From the NCBI GenBank assembly GCA_028873125.1, contig JAGWMQ010000016.1:1-42263 (forward strand): a DNA stretch of 42,263 nt, read 5' to 3'. Shown here piece by piece: positions 31,683-40,071 of the stretch. A model generated the notes under the pieces. The model saw only the letters and a program-made list of their open reading frames with translations. It did not search any database and had not been told where the DNA came from. The position numbers were made by a program, and so were the translations under genes. Numbering within the stretch: the first letter of the stretch is position 1; each line of letters starts with the position of its first letter. The DNA is from Verrucomicrobiota bacterium (GTDB lineage Bacteria > Verrucomicrobiota > Verrucomicrobiia > Limisphaerales > UBA11358).

Positions 31683-32847
31683 GCCACCGCCGCGCAAAGG
31701 CAAAATCATCGTCTTCGGCATCTTGTTCTGGTATCCGCTGGCGGGCGTCACCTATCAGTTTTTACATTACCTGGTCGGCCTGCGGCGGCTCGGCTACGAT
31801 CCCTATTACATCGAAGATTCGGCGCGCTGGATTTACGATCCCCGGCTCAACGACCTTTCGCCGGATGCCACCGGCAACATCCAAACGGTCCTGCCGGCCT
31901 TGCAGGCGCATGGCTTTGGCGGCCGATGGGCGTTTCGTGGAAACTATCCGGATGGCCGGTGCTACGGCATGAGCGAGGTGCAAATCAAGCAACTTTACCG
32001 CGAGGCCGACGCCTTCCTGAACATTACCGGCGCCCAGGAGATCCGCGACGAGCACCGTGCCATCCCCCGCCGGATTTACGTCGAGTCCGATCCCTTCGCC
32101 TTGCAGGTCAAGGCGGCCAAGGGCGACGCCGGCACGATTAACATGCTGGCCGCCCACGACACGCTGTTCAGCTTCGGCGAAAACCTCGGTGCCCCCGACT
32201 GCGGCGTGCCCGTGGAAAAATGCCGGTGGCTGCCCACGCGCCAGCCGGTGGCGCTGGAATGGTGGGACGGCCCGGTCCGCGGCGGTGACACGTTCAACAC
32301 CATCACCACCTGGCACAACAAGGGCAAGGACATCGAGTGGCGGGGCGAGAAGTGGTATTGGACGAAAGACCGCGAGTTTGAAAAATTCCTGGATTTGCCG
32401 AAACGCCGGCCGGTGAAATTTGAACTGGCTGCGACCGTGGACGACGAGGTCAAGGCGCTGCTCAACCGCCACGGCTGGTTGCAGAGAAATTCCATTGAAA
32501 TCTCCCGCGACCCGGACCGTTACCGTGATTACATCCGGCGATCGCGTGGCGAGTTCACCGTGGCGCGCGACCAGTACACCCGGCCCCACACCGGCTGGTT
32601 CAGCGACCGCAGCGCCTGCTATCTCGCCGCCGGCCGGCCCGTCATCACCCAGGAAACCGGCTTCAGCAAATTTCTGCCGACCGGAAAGGGCTTGTTCGGC
32701 TTCAAAACGATGGACGACATTTTGAAGGCGGTGGACGTGATTGAAGGTGATTATGAAGGGCACTGCCGCGCCGCGCGGGAAATCGCCGCCGAATTTTTCG
32801 CCGCCGAAAGAGTAGTCGGCGACTTGATGCACAGGGCCGGATTGTGA
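31675..32847 (+). CDS. GT-B-like glycosyltransferase 1
   Basis: AAGGAG 5 nt before ATG 31675 decides the start, giving 390 aa. KIIVFGILFWYPLAGVTYQFLHYLVGLRRLGYDPYYIED is a GT-B N-terminal Rossmann start with a loop for acceptor binding. The C-terminal part, TGWFSDRSACYLAAGRPVITQETGFSKFLPTGKGLFGF, resembles the nucleotide-sugar end of GT1/GT4-type enzymes. There is no classical E-x7-E (the region shows QETGFSKFLP), so the family is divergent. It is paralogous to the next gene, with which it overlaps by 4 nt. It probably transfers a sugar during assembly of the glycan. Confidence 0.72.
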   Translation: MLEPPPRKGKIIVFGILFWYPLAGVTYQFLHYLVGLRRLGYDPYYIEDSARWIYDPRLNDLSPDATGNIQTVLPALQAHGFGGRWAFRGNYPDGRCYGMSEVQIKQLYREADAFLNITGAQEIRDEHRAIPRRIYVESDPFALQVKAAKGDAGTINMLAAHDTLFSFGENLGAPDCGVPVEKCRWLPTRQPVALEWWDGPVRGGDTFNTITTWHNKGKDIEWRGEKWYWTKDREFEKFLDLPKRRPVKFELAATVDDEVKALLNRHGWLQRNSIEISRDPDRYRDYIRRSRGEFTVARDQYTRPHTGWFSDRSACYLAAGRPVITQETGFSKFLPTGKGLFGFKTMDDILKAVDVIEGDYEGHCRAAREIAAEFFAAERVVGDLMHRAGL

Positions 32848-33980
32848 AAATCATTCTCGCCGGCACCATCGGACGCTCCGGTCTGGGCGGTCAGGCCTGG
32901 GCGAACCTGCAATACCTGCTGGGCCTGCGCGCGCTCGGCCACGAGGTTTGGTATCTCGAAGACTGCGGAGACACCTCTTTCGTTTGGGACTGGGAAAAGG
33001 CGGAATGGAATTACGAACTCGAATATCCCGCCGCCTGTGTCCGGGCCTGCCTCGCGCCGTTCGGCTTCGGCAAACGCTGGATTTACCGCGCCGGCGCCGG
33101 CGCGCGCGGCATGGCGCTGGAGCAGTTCCGCGAAATCTGCGCCGCGGCCGACCTCCTCATCCTGCGCGCCGCGCCGCTCTGGCTGTGGCGCCCGGAGTAT
33201 GATCTGCCGCGCCGGCGCGCGTTCATTGACGTGGATCCCGGCTTCACGCAAATCGCCATCGCCAACGGTGACCAGGGCGTTGCCGACGGCGTCGCGCGGT
33301 GCGAACGGCGCTTCACGGTTGCCCAACGCCTCGGCGTGGCGGATTGCCTCATTCCGCGAAACGGCGGTCCGTGGCTGAAGACCCTGCCGCCGGTGTTCCT
33401 GCCGGAATGGCCGGTGGCGGACTCTCCGGCCACGCAGTTCACTTCCATCATGCGCTGGCAGGGCTTCCGCGAGGCGAGCCACGGCGGAAGATCCTTCGGC
33501 CAGCGCGACCAGGAGTTTCCAAAATTCATCGGTCTGCCGAAGCTGACACCGCAAACATTTTGCATTGCCCTCATGGGTGTCAAACCGGAGGAATTGACGA
33601 AACGCGGCTGGGCAGTGGCGCCCGGCGAAGTGATCTCCCGGACGCCGGCGAGGTACCGCGAATTCATCCAGCAATCGCGGGCCGAATTTGGCGTGCCCAA
33701 ACACGGCTACGTCGAGATGCGCGGCGGCTGGTTCAGCGACCGCAGTGTCTGCTACCTCGCGTCGGGCCGGCCGGTGGCCGTCGAGGACACCGGCCTAGGC
33801 GACTGGCTGCAGGTCGGCGAGGGACTGCTGACTTTTGACGATGTGGATTCGGCTCGGCTGGCCGTGGAGAAGGTCAATTCCGATTACGAGCGCCACCGTC
33901 GCGCGGCCCGGGCGCTGGCGGAAAAAGTCTTTGCCACCGGCCGCGTGCTGCCGAGTTTGCTTGAAGCGGCCATGTATTGA
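32844..33980 (+). CDS. GT-B-like glycosyltransferase 2
   Basis: GTG 32844 (GTGA overlap with the stop before) gives 378 aa. KIILAGTIGRSGLGGQAWANLQYLLGLRALGHEVWYLED parallels the N-terminus of transferase 1. GGWFSDRSVCYLASGRPVAVEDTGLGDWL parallels its C-terminal motif (GWFSDRS-CYLA-GRPV in both). The centre (RRRAFIDVDPGFTQIAIANGD) is less conserved. Tandem duplication followed by divergence suggests two successive sugar transfers, or a heteromer. No membrane segment is visible, so it probably acts on the cytoplasmic side. Confidence 0.72.
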   Translation: MKIILAGTIGRSGLGGQAWANLQYLLGLRALGHEVWYLEDCGDTSFVWDWEKAEWNYELEYPAACVRACLAPFGFGKRWIYRAGAGARGMALEQFREICAAADLLILRAAPLWLWRPEYDLPRRRAFIDVDPGFTQIAIANGDQGVADGVARCERRFTVAQRLGVADCLIPRNGGPWLKTLPPVFLPEWPVADSPATQFTSIMRWQGFREASHGGRSFGQRDQEFPKFIGLPKLTPQTFCIALMGVKPEELTKRGWAVAPGEVISRTPARYREFIQQSRAEFGVPKHGYVEMRGGWFSDRSVCYLASGRPVAVEDTGLGDWLQVGEGLLTFDDVDSARLAVEKVNSDYERHRRAARALAEKVFATGRVLPSLLEAAMY

Positions 33981-34007
33981 TGCTTCCTTGGCCTCGGTGG
34001 AATCATT

Positions 34008-34556
34008 ATGAGCCAACTGTTGCCCGATAAGTTGAAAGAGTTGTGGCAGTCAGTCGAAGACCGCCGTCTCACCTTCGACGAATTCGAGGCGCGAAAACAG
34101 CAGTGGATGGACGAATACAAGGCCGTCTGGCGGGAAACGATTCTCTTCGGCGGCCTTCGGGACCTGAAGTTGAGCCTGGTGTCGGAACTCGCCCGGTTTT
34201 TCAACTGTAACGACCCGGCAGAAATTGAACGTCGCTGCCAGAGCGGGGCCGCGGCGGTCAAGGCGGATTGGGAAGTGAAGTGTCAGCGGGAAGACTCGCG
34301 CTCCGTCGAGCGGTTCTACGACGAGAGCCGGGCCTACATCTATGATTTGATGTGGTGGCACACGTTGGCGGGCGACGATTCGCCCTTGGCCTATGTCGTG
34401 GCCCTGCGCCTGGCGCAACAACACGCCTGCCGGCGCCCTCTCGACTTTGGCGCGGGCGTCGGCGCGGGCAGCATACCTTTTACGCGGCACGGCTTCGACA
34501 GCGCCCTGGCGGACATCAGTTCCACCCTGCTGGATTTCAGCCAACCGAGAGTCTAA
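34008..34556 (+). CDS. Truncated SAM-dependent methyltransferase-like protein
   Basis: The 182-aa protein has a helical N-terminal domain (MSQLLPDKLKELWQSVEDRR, FYDESRAYIYDLMWWHTL). It then begins a class I methyltransferase fold: RPLDFGAGVGAGSIPFTRHGF is motif I, and ALADISSTLLDF is the strand-2 acidic region. It stops six codons later at QPRV. Strands 3 to 7 and the catalytic region are absent. The stop TAA overlaps the next ATG (TAATG), so the cut is joined neatly to the GT4 gene. Either an internal deletion removed the 3' half, or the short form has a regulatory or coupling role. As a methyltransferase it is probably inactive. Confidence 0.7.
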   Translation: MSQLLPDKLKELWQSVEDRRLTFDEFEARKQQWMDEYKAVWRETILFGGLRDLKLSLVSELARFFNCNDPAEIERRCQSGAAAVKADWEVKCQREDSRSVERFYDESRAYIYDLMWWHTLAGDDSPLAYVVALRLAQQHACRRPLDFGAGVGAGSIPFTRHGFDSALADISSTLLDFSQPRV

Positions 34557-35569
34557 TGCGCATCGCCCAAATATCCACCTTGGCAACGCCCGTCCTGCAA
34601 CACACCCATGGCAGCGTCGAGGCGCTGGTCTGGCTGTTGACGCGCGAATTGACGCGGTTGGGACACGCCGTGACGGTCTTCGGCTGTGGCGGTTCGGACG
34701 CTCCGGGGGAATTCGTCGAGACCCTGCCCGGCCCCTACGGCGCACCCGGCTCGTTTGACGACTGGCAATTGTGCGAATGGGTCAATCTATGCCGGGCCGT
34801 CAAAGAATCGTCCCGGTTTGACGTGTTGCACGCGCACGCCTATCTGTGGGGCATTCCCTTGGAACCCTTTTCCCGCGCGCCGCTGGCGCATACCTTGCAC
34901 ATCGTGCCGGATGAAAATGCAGCGCGACTGTGGTCCCGTTCGCCGCGCTCGAACGTCACCGCCATCTCGCGGCATCAATGGAGCGGACACCCGGAGATGC
35001 GGCCCTGCGCGGTCATCCCGCACGGCGTGGACGTGGCGCAATTTGCCTTTCAACCGGAGCCGGGAGATTACGTGTGCTACTTGGGACGTTTTGTTCCGGG
35101 CAAGGGCCCTGTCCAGGCCATCCAGGCGGCGCAGGCCCTGGGCCTGCGCCTGTTGTTGGCCGGACCCGAAAATTCCTACTTCCGGGAAAAAGTCAAGCCG
35201 CTCCTGGACGGCAAAAGAATCGAGTACGTCGGCTTTGTCCGCGGCGCGGAGCGCGATAAACTGCTCGGCGGCGCGCGGGCGTTGCTTTACCCGATTCAAT
35301 ATCCCGAGGCGTTCGGGCTGGTGCTGCTGGAGGCGATGCTGTGCGGCACCCCGGTGGCCGCGATGCGCCTGGGGGCGGTGCCGGAGATTGTAGACGAAGG
35401 GGTGACGGGGTCCTCGGCCGATTCGCTGGAGGACTTCTTGCCGGCGGTCCAAACGGCCCTGCAACTGGACCGCGCCCGCGTCCGCCGGCGGGCGGAACAA
35501 CGTTTTTCGGCGGAGCGCATGGCGCGTGAATACGCCGCCGTTTATGAACGGCTGGCCGCGAAGAAATAA
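34556..35569 (+). CDS. GT4-family glycosyltransferase
   Basis: ATG 34556 (in TAATG) gives 337 aa starting MRIAQISTLATPVLQHTHGSVE, the Gly/His-containing N-terminal loop of GT4. The long ORF-track start lies in the methyltransferase. DVLHAHAYLWGIP, VTAISRHQW and VIPHGVDVAQF are GT4 features. YLGRFVPGKGPVQAIQAA and the E-x7-E signature EAFGLVLLEAM form the donor site. It retains the sugar configuration and uses a nucleotide sugar. Close homologs often act next to PIG-L deacetylases, as here (next gene 6 bp on), where a GlcNAc product could be deacetylated. Confidence 0.92.
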   Translation: MRIAQISTLATPVLQHTHGSVEALVWLLTRELTRLGHAVTVFGCGGSDAPGEFVETLPGPYGAPGSFDDWQLCEWVNLCRAVKESSRFDVLHAHAYLWGIPLEPFSRAPLAHTLHIVPDENAARLWSRSPRSNVTAISRHQWSGHPEMRPCAVIPHGVDVAQFAFQPEPGDYVCYLGRFVPGKGPVQAIQAAQALGLRLLLAGPENSYFREKVKPLLDGKRIEYVGFVRGAERDKLLGGARALLYPIQYPEAFGLVLLEAMLCGTPVAAMRLGAVPEIVDEGVTGSSADSLEDFLPAVQTALQLDRARVRRRAEQRFSAERMAREYAAVYERLAAKK

Positions 35570-35575
35570 TTTCCC

Positions 35576-36199
35576 GTGAACGTTCTCGTCATGGCCCCTC
35601 ATCCGGACGATGAAGTCATCGGCTGCGGCGGCGCGCTGTGTTTGCACGCGCGGCGCGGCGACCGCATCAGCGCCGTTTTTTTGACCTCGGGCGAACTGGG
35701 GTTGAAAAAGCGGCCGCGCGAGGAAGCCTGGAAGATTCGCGAGGCCGAGGCGCGCCGCGCCGCCAAAATTCTGGGTTTGTCGGCGTTGCATTTTTTGCGC
35801 CAACCGGACTGGACGCTTGGGGAACACGTGACCGCCGCCGCCGCCGCCTTGTATCCGATCCTCCAACAACAAAAGCCGGGGCTGATTTACCTGCCGCACC
35901 CGCAGGAATGGCATCCCGATCACCAAGCGGCGCTGGCCATTGTGCGCCGGGCCTTGCGTCGCGGCGGAATGGCGCCGCCGAAATTGCGCGGGTACGAAGT
36001 CTGGACACCGATGAGCCGGTTTGACGAGGTGGAACACATCAGCGCGGTGATGGCCCGCAAGTTGCGGGCGCTGCGCGCCCACCGGTCGCAACTGGCCGAA
36101 TTCGATTACGTTCAAGCCGTCCGCGGCTTGAACCAATTTCGCGGCGCGCTGGCGGCCAGGACGCGTTTTGGGGAGGTCTTTCAACTTTTGAAAATGTGA
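35576..36199 (+). CDS. PIG-L (LmbE-like) deacetylase
   Basis: GTG 35576 gives 207 aa beginning MNVLVMAPHPDDEVIGCGGAL. HPDDE holds the zinc ligands and catalytic Asp of the PIG-L family, and HPQEWHPDHQAAL supplies the third ligand. Members remove N-acetyl groups from GlcNAc-containing lipids, glycosides or bacillithiol/mycothiol precursors. Here it lies between a GT4 and a GT2 and overlaps the latter by 4 nt, so a GlcNAc residue of the cluster's product is the likely substrate. With two acyltransferases in the same run, de- and re-acylation of amino sugars is possible. Confidence 0.92.
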   Translation: MNVLVMAPHPDDEVIGCGGALCLHARRGDRISAVFLTSGELGLKKRPREEAWKIREAEARRAAKILGLSALHFLRQPDWTLGEHVTAAAAALYPILQQQKPGLIYLPHPQEWHPDHQAALAIVRRALRRGGMAPPKLRGYEVWTPMSRFDEVEHISAVMARKLRALRAHRSQLAEFDYVQAVRGLNQFRGALAARTRFGEVFQLLKM

Positions 36200-37338
36200 G
36201 CATGAGCAAGGCGCCGCTGGTCAGCATCGTTATTGACAGTTACAACTACGCCCGGTTTTTGCCGGAGGCCATTGACAGCGCCCTCAACCAGAATTACCCG
36301 CGCACGGAGGTCGTCGTGGTGGACGACGGTTCGACCGACCATTCGGCGGAGGTGATCGCGGGTTATGGCGACCGGATCGTGCCGGTGCTGCAGGAAAATC
36401 GCGGCCAGGCGGCGGCGTTCAACACCGGATTCCGCCGCAGCCGGGGCGAGGTGATTTTGATATTGGACTCCGATGACGCGTTGTTTCCGACCGCCGCCGC
36501 GAGCGCGGTGGAGGTCTTTCGCGATCCGCAAGTCATCAAGGCGCATTGGCCGCTTTACGTCATTGACGAGGAAGGCCACCGCACCGGAAAAATGTGCCCG
36601 CGGTTGTCGTTGACGGAAGGTGATTTAAGAAACGAAGTTTTGGCCGGTGGGCCGTGGTGCGTGGCCACGCCGCCGACTTCTTGCAACGCCTGGACGCGCC
36701 GCTTTTTGGAGCGGATCATGCCCGTGCCGGAGGCACCATACCGGATTTGCGCCGATTCCTATCTCATCACCTTGGGCTGGGTGTCCGGACGGACGCGGCT
36801 GGTGCGTGAGCCGCAGGGACTTTACCGCGTCCACGGCAAGAACAACTATGCCGGCCAGCCCTTCTTCCAGAAGCTGCGGCGGGACATGGAGGTGTACGAA
36901 CTGCTGTGCGGCTTGTTGAGCGATTTTTTTTCGCGTCAAGGCGCGGCGATCAAGCCGGAAAACTGGAAACGCCAATCCTGGCCGCATCGGCTTGCTCTAT
37001 CCGCGCAGGAAATCGCCGCAGCCATTCCCGCCGGCGAAACTTTTATCCTGCTGGACGACGACAATTGGGGCGGGCAGATTTGCGAGCGGCTTCGGCAACT
37101 CCCCTTTCTGGAGAAAGAGGGCCAGTACTGGGGTCCGCCGCCGGACGATGAAACGGCTTTGAGGGAATTGGAGCGGATGCGGAAGGAGCACGGCGCAAAT
37201 TTCATGGTCTTCGGCTGGCCGGCATTTTGGTGGCTGGAGCATTACCGGAAATTTGCCGAATATGTGCGCACCCATTTCCGGTGCTTGTTGCAAAACGAAC
37301 GGTTGGTGGTCTTTGACCTGCGAACTTCCTTGCCCTGA
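36196..37338 (+). CDS. GT2 glycosyltransferase with extra C-terminal domain
   Basis: GTG 36196 overlaps the PIG-L stop; ATG 36202 is an equally possible start. The GT2 domain (about residues 8-220) shows VSIVIDSYNYARFLPEAI, VVVVDDGSTDHS, ENRGQAAAFNTG and ILDSDDALFP (DxD). Residues about 280-380 form a separate domain: AGETFILLDDDNWGG, EGQYWGPPPDDETALRELERM, NFMVFGWPAFWWLEHY and ending RLVVFDLR. I have no name for it. It could be a second, sulfotransferase- or methyltransferase-like fold, or a binding domain. This is the last gene of the run; a 334-bp gap follows. Confidence 0.88.
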   Translation: MSMSKAPLVSIVIDSYNYARFLPEAIDSALNQNYPRTEVVVVDDGSTDHSAEVIAGYGDRIVPVLQENRGQAAAFNTGFRRSRGEVILILDSDDALFPTAAASAVEVFRDPQVIKAHWPLYVIDEEGHRTGKMCPRLSLTEGDLRNEVLAGGPWCVATPPTSCNAWTRRFLERIMPVPEAPYRICADSYLITLGWVSGRTRLVREPQGLYRVHGKNNYAGQPFFQKLRRDMEVYELLCGLLSDFFSRQGAAIKPENWKRQSWPHRLALSAQEIAAAIPAGETFILLDDDNWGGQICERLRQLPFLEKEGQYWGPPPDDETALRELERMRKEHGANFMVFGWPAFWWLEHYRKFAEYVRTHFRCLLQNERLVVFDLRTSLP

Positions 37339-37520
37339 ATCCGGCGGCAGCACCGAATGCTTCCGGCAAAACCGCCCGCCGAAGTCGCCTCAACATGAGT
37401 CGTAATGGCGCTCGCGCCCGGTGCGGCTTTGTTTCATAATGGCACAGATCAGGCTCTAATCAGCGACTGACGGATTTGATAATATATTGATTTTTAGCTC
37501 GTTACAAATATATGATTTAA

Positions 37521-37537
37521 TTGGCACTCCGACTGCA
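37521..37537 (+). promoter_or_regulatory. Candidate sigma-54 (-24/-12) promoter of hsp20
   Basis: TTGGCAC-TCCGA-CTGCA keeps GG and GC exactly 10 bp apart and matches TGGCAC-N5-TTGC with one mismatch. It lies about 136 bp before the hsp20 start in an AT-rich stretch (37470-37520). That stretch could hold an activator site, though none was identified. The gap 37339-37672 contains nothing else recognisable. Confidence 0.5.
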
Positions 37538-37672
37538 TTGCTTTCAAGCATGAGGACGCGCAATTCGGGTGAAAGACGCGGGTTTCCTCGCCCACTTCAA
37601 CCGGAAAGATTGGCAGACGCGGTTGCGGTGTTCAACTTTTTAACCAGTCTGCACAAAGAAAGGATTGATCGT

Positions 37673-38134
37673 ATGAATGCATTGACTCGTTGGAATCCGT
37701 TCCGGGATATGGACGACTTGCAGCGACGGATGTCGTCCCTGCTCGATTGGGGTTCCTTCCATCGCGGCAGTCTGACCACGGACGAAGAAAACATCACCGT
37801 GCCCGAATGGGCGCCGTTGGTGGACATTGCCGAGGACGACAAGGAATACCTGATCAAGGTCGAGTTGCCCGAAGTCCAGAAGGACGACGTCAAGGTGACC
37901 GTCGAAAGCGGCACGTTGACCATCTCGGGCGAACGCAAGGCCGAGAAGGAGGAAAAAGGCCGCAAGTTCCATCGGCTGGAACGCTATTATGGCCGGTTTG
38001 AACGCAGCTTCAGCATCCCGGACGACGCGGATGCCGGCAAGGTCAACGCCGAGTTCAAGGACGGCGTGTTGCGGGTGCGTCTGGCCAAGAGCGAAAAGGC
38101 CCGTCCGAAACAAATCGAAGTGAAGGTCAGTTAA
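37673..38134 (+). CDS. Small heat-shock protein (Hsp20/alpha-crystallin)
   Basis: ATG 37673 has AAAGGA 8 nt upstream; the track's longer ORF is unsupported. The 153-aa protein has a short variable N-terminus (MNALTRWNPFRDMDDLQRRM). The alpha-crystallin domain covers about 40-140: VDIAEDDKEYLIKVELPEV, LTISGERKAEKEEKGRKFHRLERYYGRFERSF and the signature FKDGVLRVRLAK. The C-terminus is PKQIEVKVS, with an I-x-V anchoring motif. It binds unfolding proteins as an ATP-independent oligomeric holdase. A hairpin lies just downstream. Confidence 0.94.
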   Translation: MNALTRWNPFRDMDDLQRRMSSLLDWGSFHRGSLTTDEENITVPEWAPLVDIAEDDKEYLIKVELPEVQKDDVKVTVESGTLTISGERKAEKEEKGRKFHRLERYYGRFERSFSIPDDADAGKVNAEFKDGVLRVRLAKSEKARPKQIEVKVS

Positions 38135-38140
38135 ACCGAA

Positions 38141-38179
38141 TCCGCCAGGAGCGCGTCCCGGCGATGCGTTCCTGGCGGA
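38141..38179 (+). terminator. Hairpin after hsp20
   Basis: CCGCCAGGAGCGC and GCGTTCCTGGCGG form a 13-bp stem with one G-T pair and an 11-nt loop, directly after the stop codon. No U-tract follows, so it may protect the mRNA end or terminate weakly. Confidence 0.5.
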
Positions 38180-38291
38180 AGGGCAAGCCGGGCTGTCCGC
38201 GAGGCCGCCACAATCGGAAGCGCTCCCGCAAAAGTTGCCGCAGCGGCTCATTTTGATTTCGGGCGGCGGCTGAATCTTCTACCTTGGATTC

Positions 38292-39812
38292 GTGCCCGAT
38301 CTAATCGCCATCGTCGGACGGCCCAATGTGGGCAAGTCCGCCTTGTTCAACCGCCTCGTGGGCCGGCGCATTGCCATTGTCCACGACCAACCCGGCGTCA
38401 CGCGCGACCGCGTCAGCGCCGAGGCCGAATGGCGGGGAAGAACGTTCACGCTCGTGGACACCGGGGGGCTGGGTCTGGTCCGGGGCGAAAAAGCCGGCGA
38501 CCTGATCGCCGAGGCCGCGCTGGAACAGGCCGAGCTGGCAATCGAAGCCGCCAAAGGAATTATTTTTGTCGTCAACGTGCAGGAAGGCCTCGTGCCCTTG
38601 GACCGCGAGGTCGCAGACAAATTGCGCCGCAGCGGAAAGCCGGTTTGGGTGGCGGTCAACAAGGTGGACACGGCGCGCGCGGAAGAAGGCCTCGCCGAGT
38701 TTGCCGAACTGGGTTTCGAGAAGCTGTTCCCGGTCAGCGCCATCCACGGCGGGGGCGTTGAACAATTGGTGGACGCGGCCGTTGCAGATATTGAGCTTCC
38801 GGTTCCCGGCGAGGAGAACTCCGGCGCGCCTGAGGCGGAAAGCTTGAAACCGGAGACTCCCGCCGTCCTGAAACTGGCGGTGATCGGAAGACCGAACGTC
38901 GGAAAGTCCTCAATCATCAATGCCTTGACGCAATCCTCGCGCGTCATCGTCTCGCCCGCCCCAGGCACGACGCGCGACGCGATTGACGTGCCATTCGAGG
39001 TGGAGACCGACGGCGTTCGGCAGAAATACGTCCTGATTGACACTGCCGGAATGCGGAAGGCGCGGCGCGTGAACGATTCCATCGAGTTCTTCAGCGTGCA
39101 GCGCGCCGAGGATTCCATCGCCCGCGGCGATATTGTGATTCTGGTCCTGGACGCGGAGGCGGGCATCACCGAACAGGACAAGAAGATCGGCGACAAAATC
39201 GTCGGCTACAAGAAAGCATGCATCGTCGTCGTCAACAAATGGGACTTGTTCGAGGAGGCCGTCCGCCAGGCGCGCCAGGGGGAAATCCGGCGGCGCCAGA
39301 AAAAGGAGCGGCGTGAAGGTCAGGAGGGGGAAATGTCCACGCTCGCCGAATTCGGCGCCTGGGTGCAGGAAAAATTGTTCTTCCTCGATTACGCGCCGGT
39401 GATTTTCACGTCGGCCAAGTCCGGTTTTCACCTGGAGCGGCTGCTGGAAGCCGTGCGTTACGTGGCCGCACAGTTGCGGCAAAAGATTCCCACGGCGATT
39501 TTGAACCGCACGTTGCGCGACGCCGTGGAACGCCGCCAGCCCGTCAGCGTCGCCGGCCACCGCCTGAAGTTTTTTTACGCCACCCAGGTGAAACAGGCGC
39601 CGCCGACGTTCCTGCTGTTCGTCAACCGTGGCGAATTGTTTTCCGAATCCTACAAAAAATACCTGGCCGGCGAACTGCGCAAGGCGTTCGGCTACGAGGG
39701 GTGTCCGATCGTGCTGGCGCCGAAGGCCAGACCGAAAACCATCGAGCCGATCAGAAAGTTCAATCCCAAGCAGAGGCGCCCCCGGTTGCGATTTAGTCGA
39801 AGCCGGCGCTGA
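38292..39812 (+). CDS. der: Ribosome-assembly GTPase Der (EngA)
   Basis: GTG 38292 gives 506 aa with the unique Der architecture of two tandem GTPase domains and a KH-like C-terminal domain. Domain 1 has GRPNVGKS, the switch PGVTRD and DTGG, plus VNKVD. Domain 2 has GRPNVGKS again (about residue 200), PGTTRD, DTAGMRK and VNKWD. The KH-like part covers about 400-490 (VKQAPPTFLLFVNRGELFSESYKKYLAGELRKAFGYEGCPI). An extra charged stretch (RRRQKKERREGQEG) lies in domain 2. Der acts in 50S subunit maturation and is essential in most bacteria. A basic tail (RRPRLRFSRSRR) ends the protein. Confidence 0.96.
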   Translation: MPDLIAIVGRPNVGKSALFNRLVGRRIAIVHDQPGVTRDRVSAEAEWRGRTFTLVDTGGLGLVRGEKAGDLIAEAALEQAELAIEAAKGIIFVVNVQEGLVPLDREVADKLRRSGKPVWVAVNKVDTARAEEGLAEFAELGFEKLFPVSAIHGGGVEQLVDAAVADIELPVPGEENSGAPEAESLKPETPAVLKLAVIGRPNVGKSSIINALTQSSRVIVSPAPGTTRDAIDVPFEVETDGVRQKYVLIDTAGMRKARRVNDSIEFFSVQRAEDSIARGDIVILVLDAEAGITEQDKKIGDKIVGYKKACIVVVNKWDLFEEAVRQARQGEIRRRQKKERREGQEGEMSTLAEFGAWVQEKLFFLDYAPVIFTSAKSGFHLERLLEAVRYVAAQLRQKIPTAILNRTLRDAVERRQPVSVAGHRLKFFYATQVKQAPPTFLLFVNRGELFSESYKKYLAGELRKAFGYEGCPIVLAPKARPKTIEPIRKFNPKQRRPRLRFSRSRR

Positions 39813-40043
39813 GGCACCTCAAATCGGGTAAGGCCAACTCCTACCCGGCCCCCATCCCGGCGTTGGAGCGCGGTCATTTCGATTCCCGAACGGGACGATT
39901 GCTGAATCCGATGCCCGTCTCCCCAAATCCACCGGCTGGTTATTCACCGCGGGGAACAAGTTTCAATTCTTCAACTCCGGCCCGGCGAATCCGGCGGATT
40001 TGTCTTGGGAATATCGTTTGCGTAACTTTCTTGAAAATTTTCC

Positions 40044-40071
40044 TTGAAAGCACAACAGGTAGTGGTATGAT
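40044..40071 (+). promoter_or_regulatory. Sigma-70 promoter of nrdJ
   Basis: TTGAAA (-35, 5 of 6) and TATGAT (-10, 5 of 6) are 16 bp apart. The transcript should start near 40078, giving a leader of about 140 nt. The gap 39813-40216 before nrdJ holds this promoter and the boxes below; its left part shows nothing. Confidence 0.65.
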
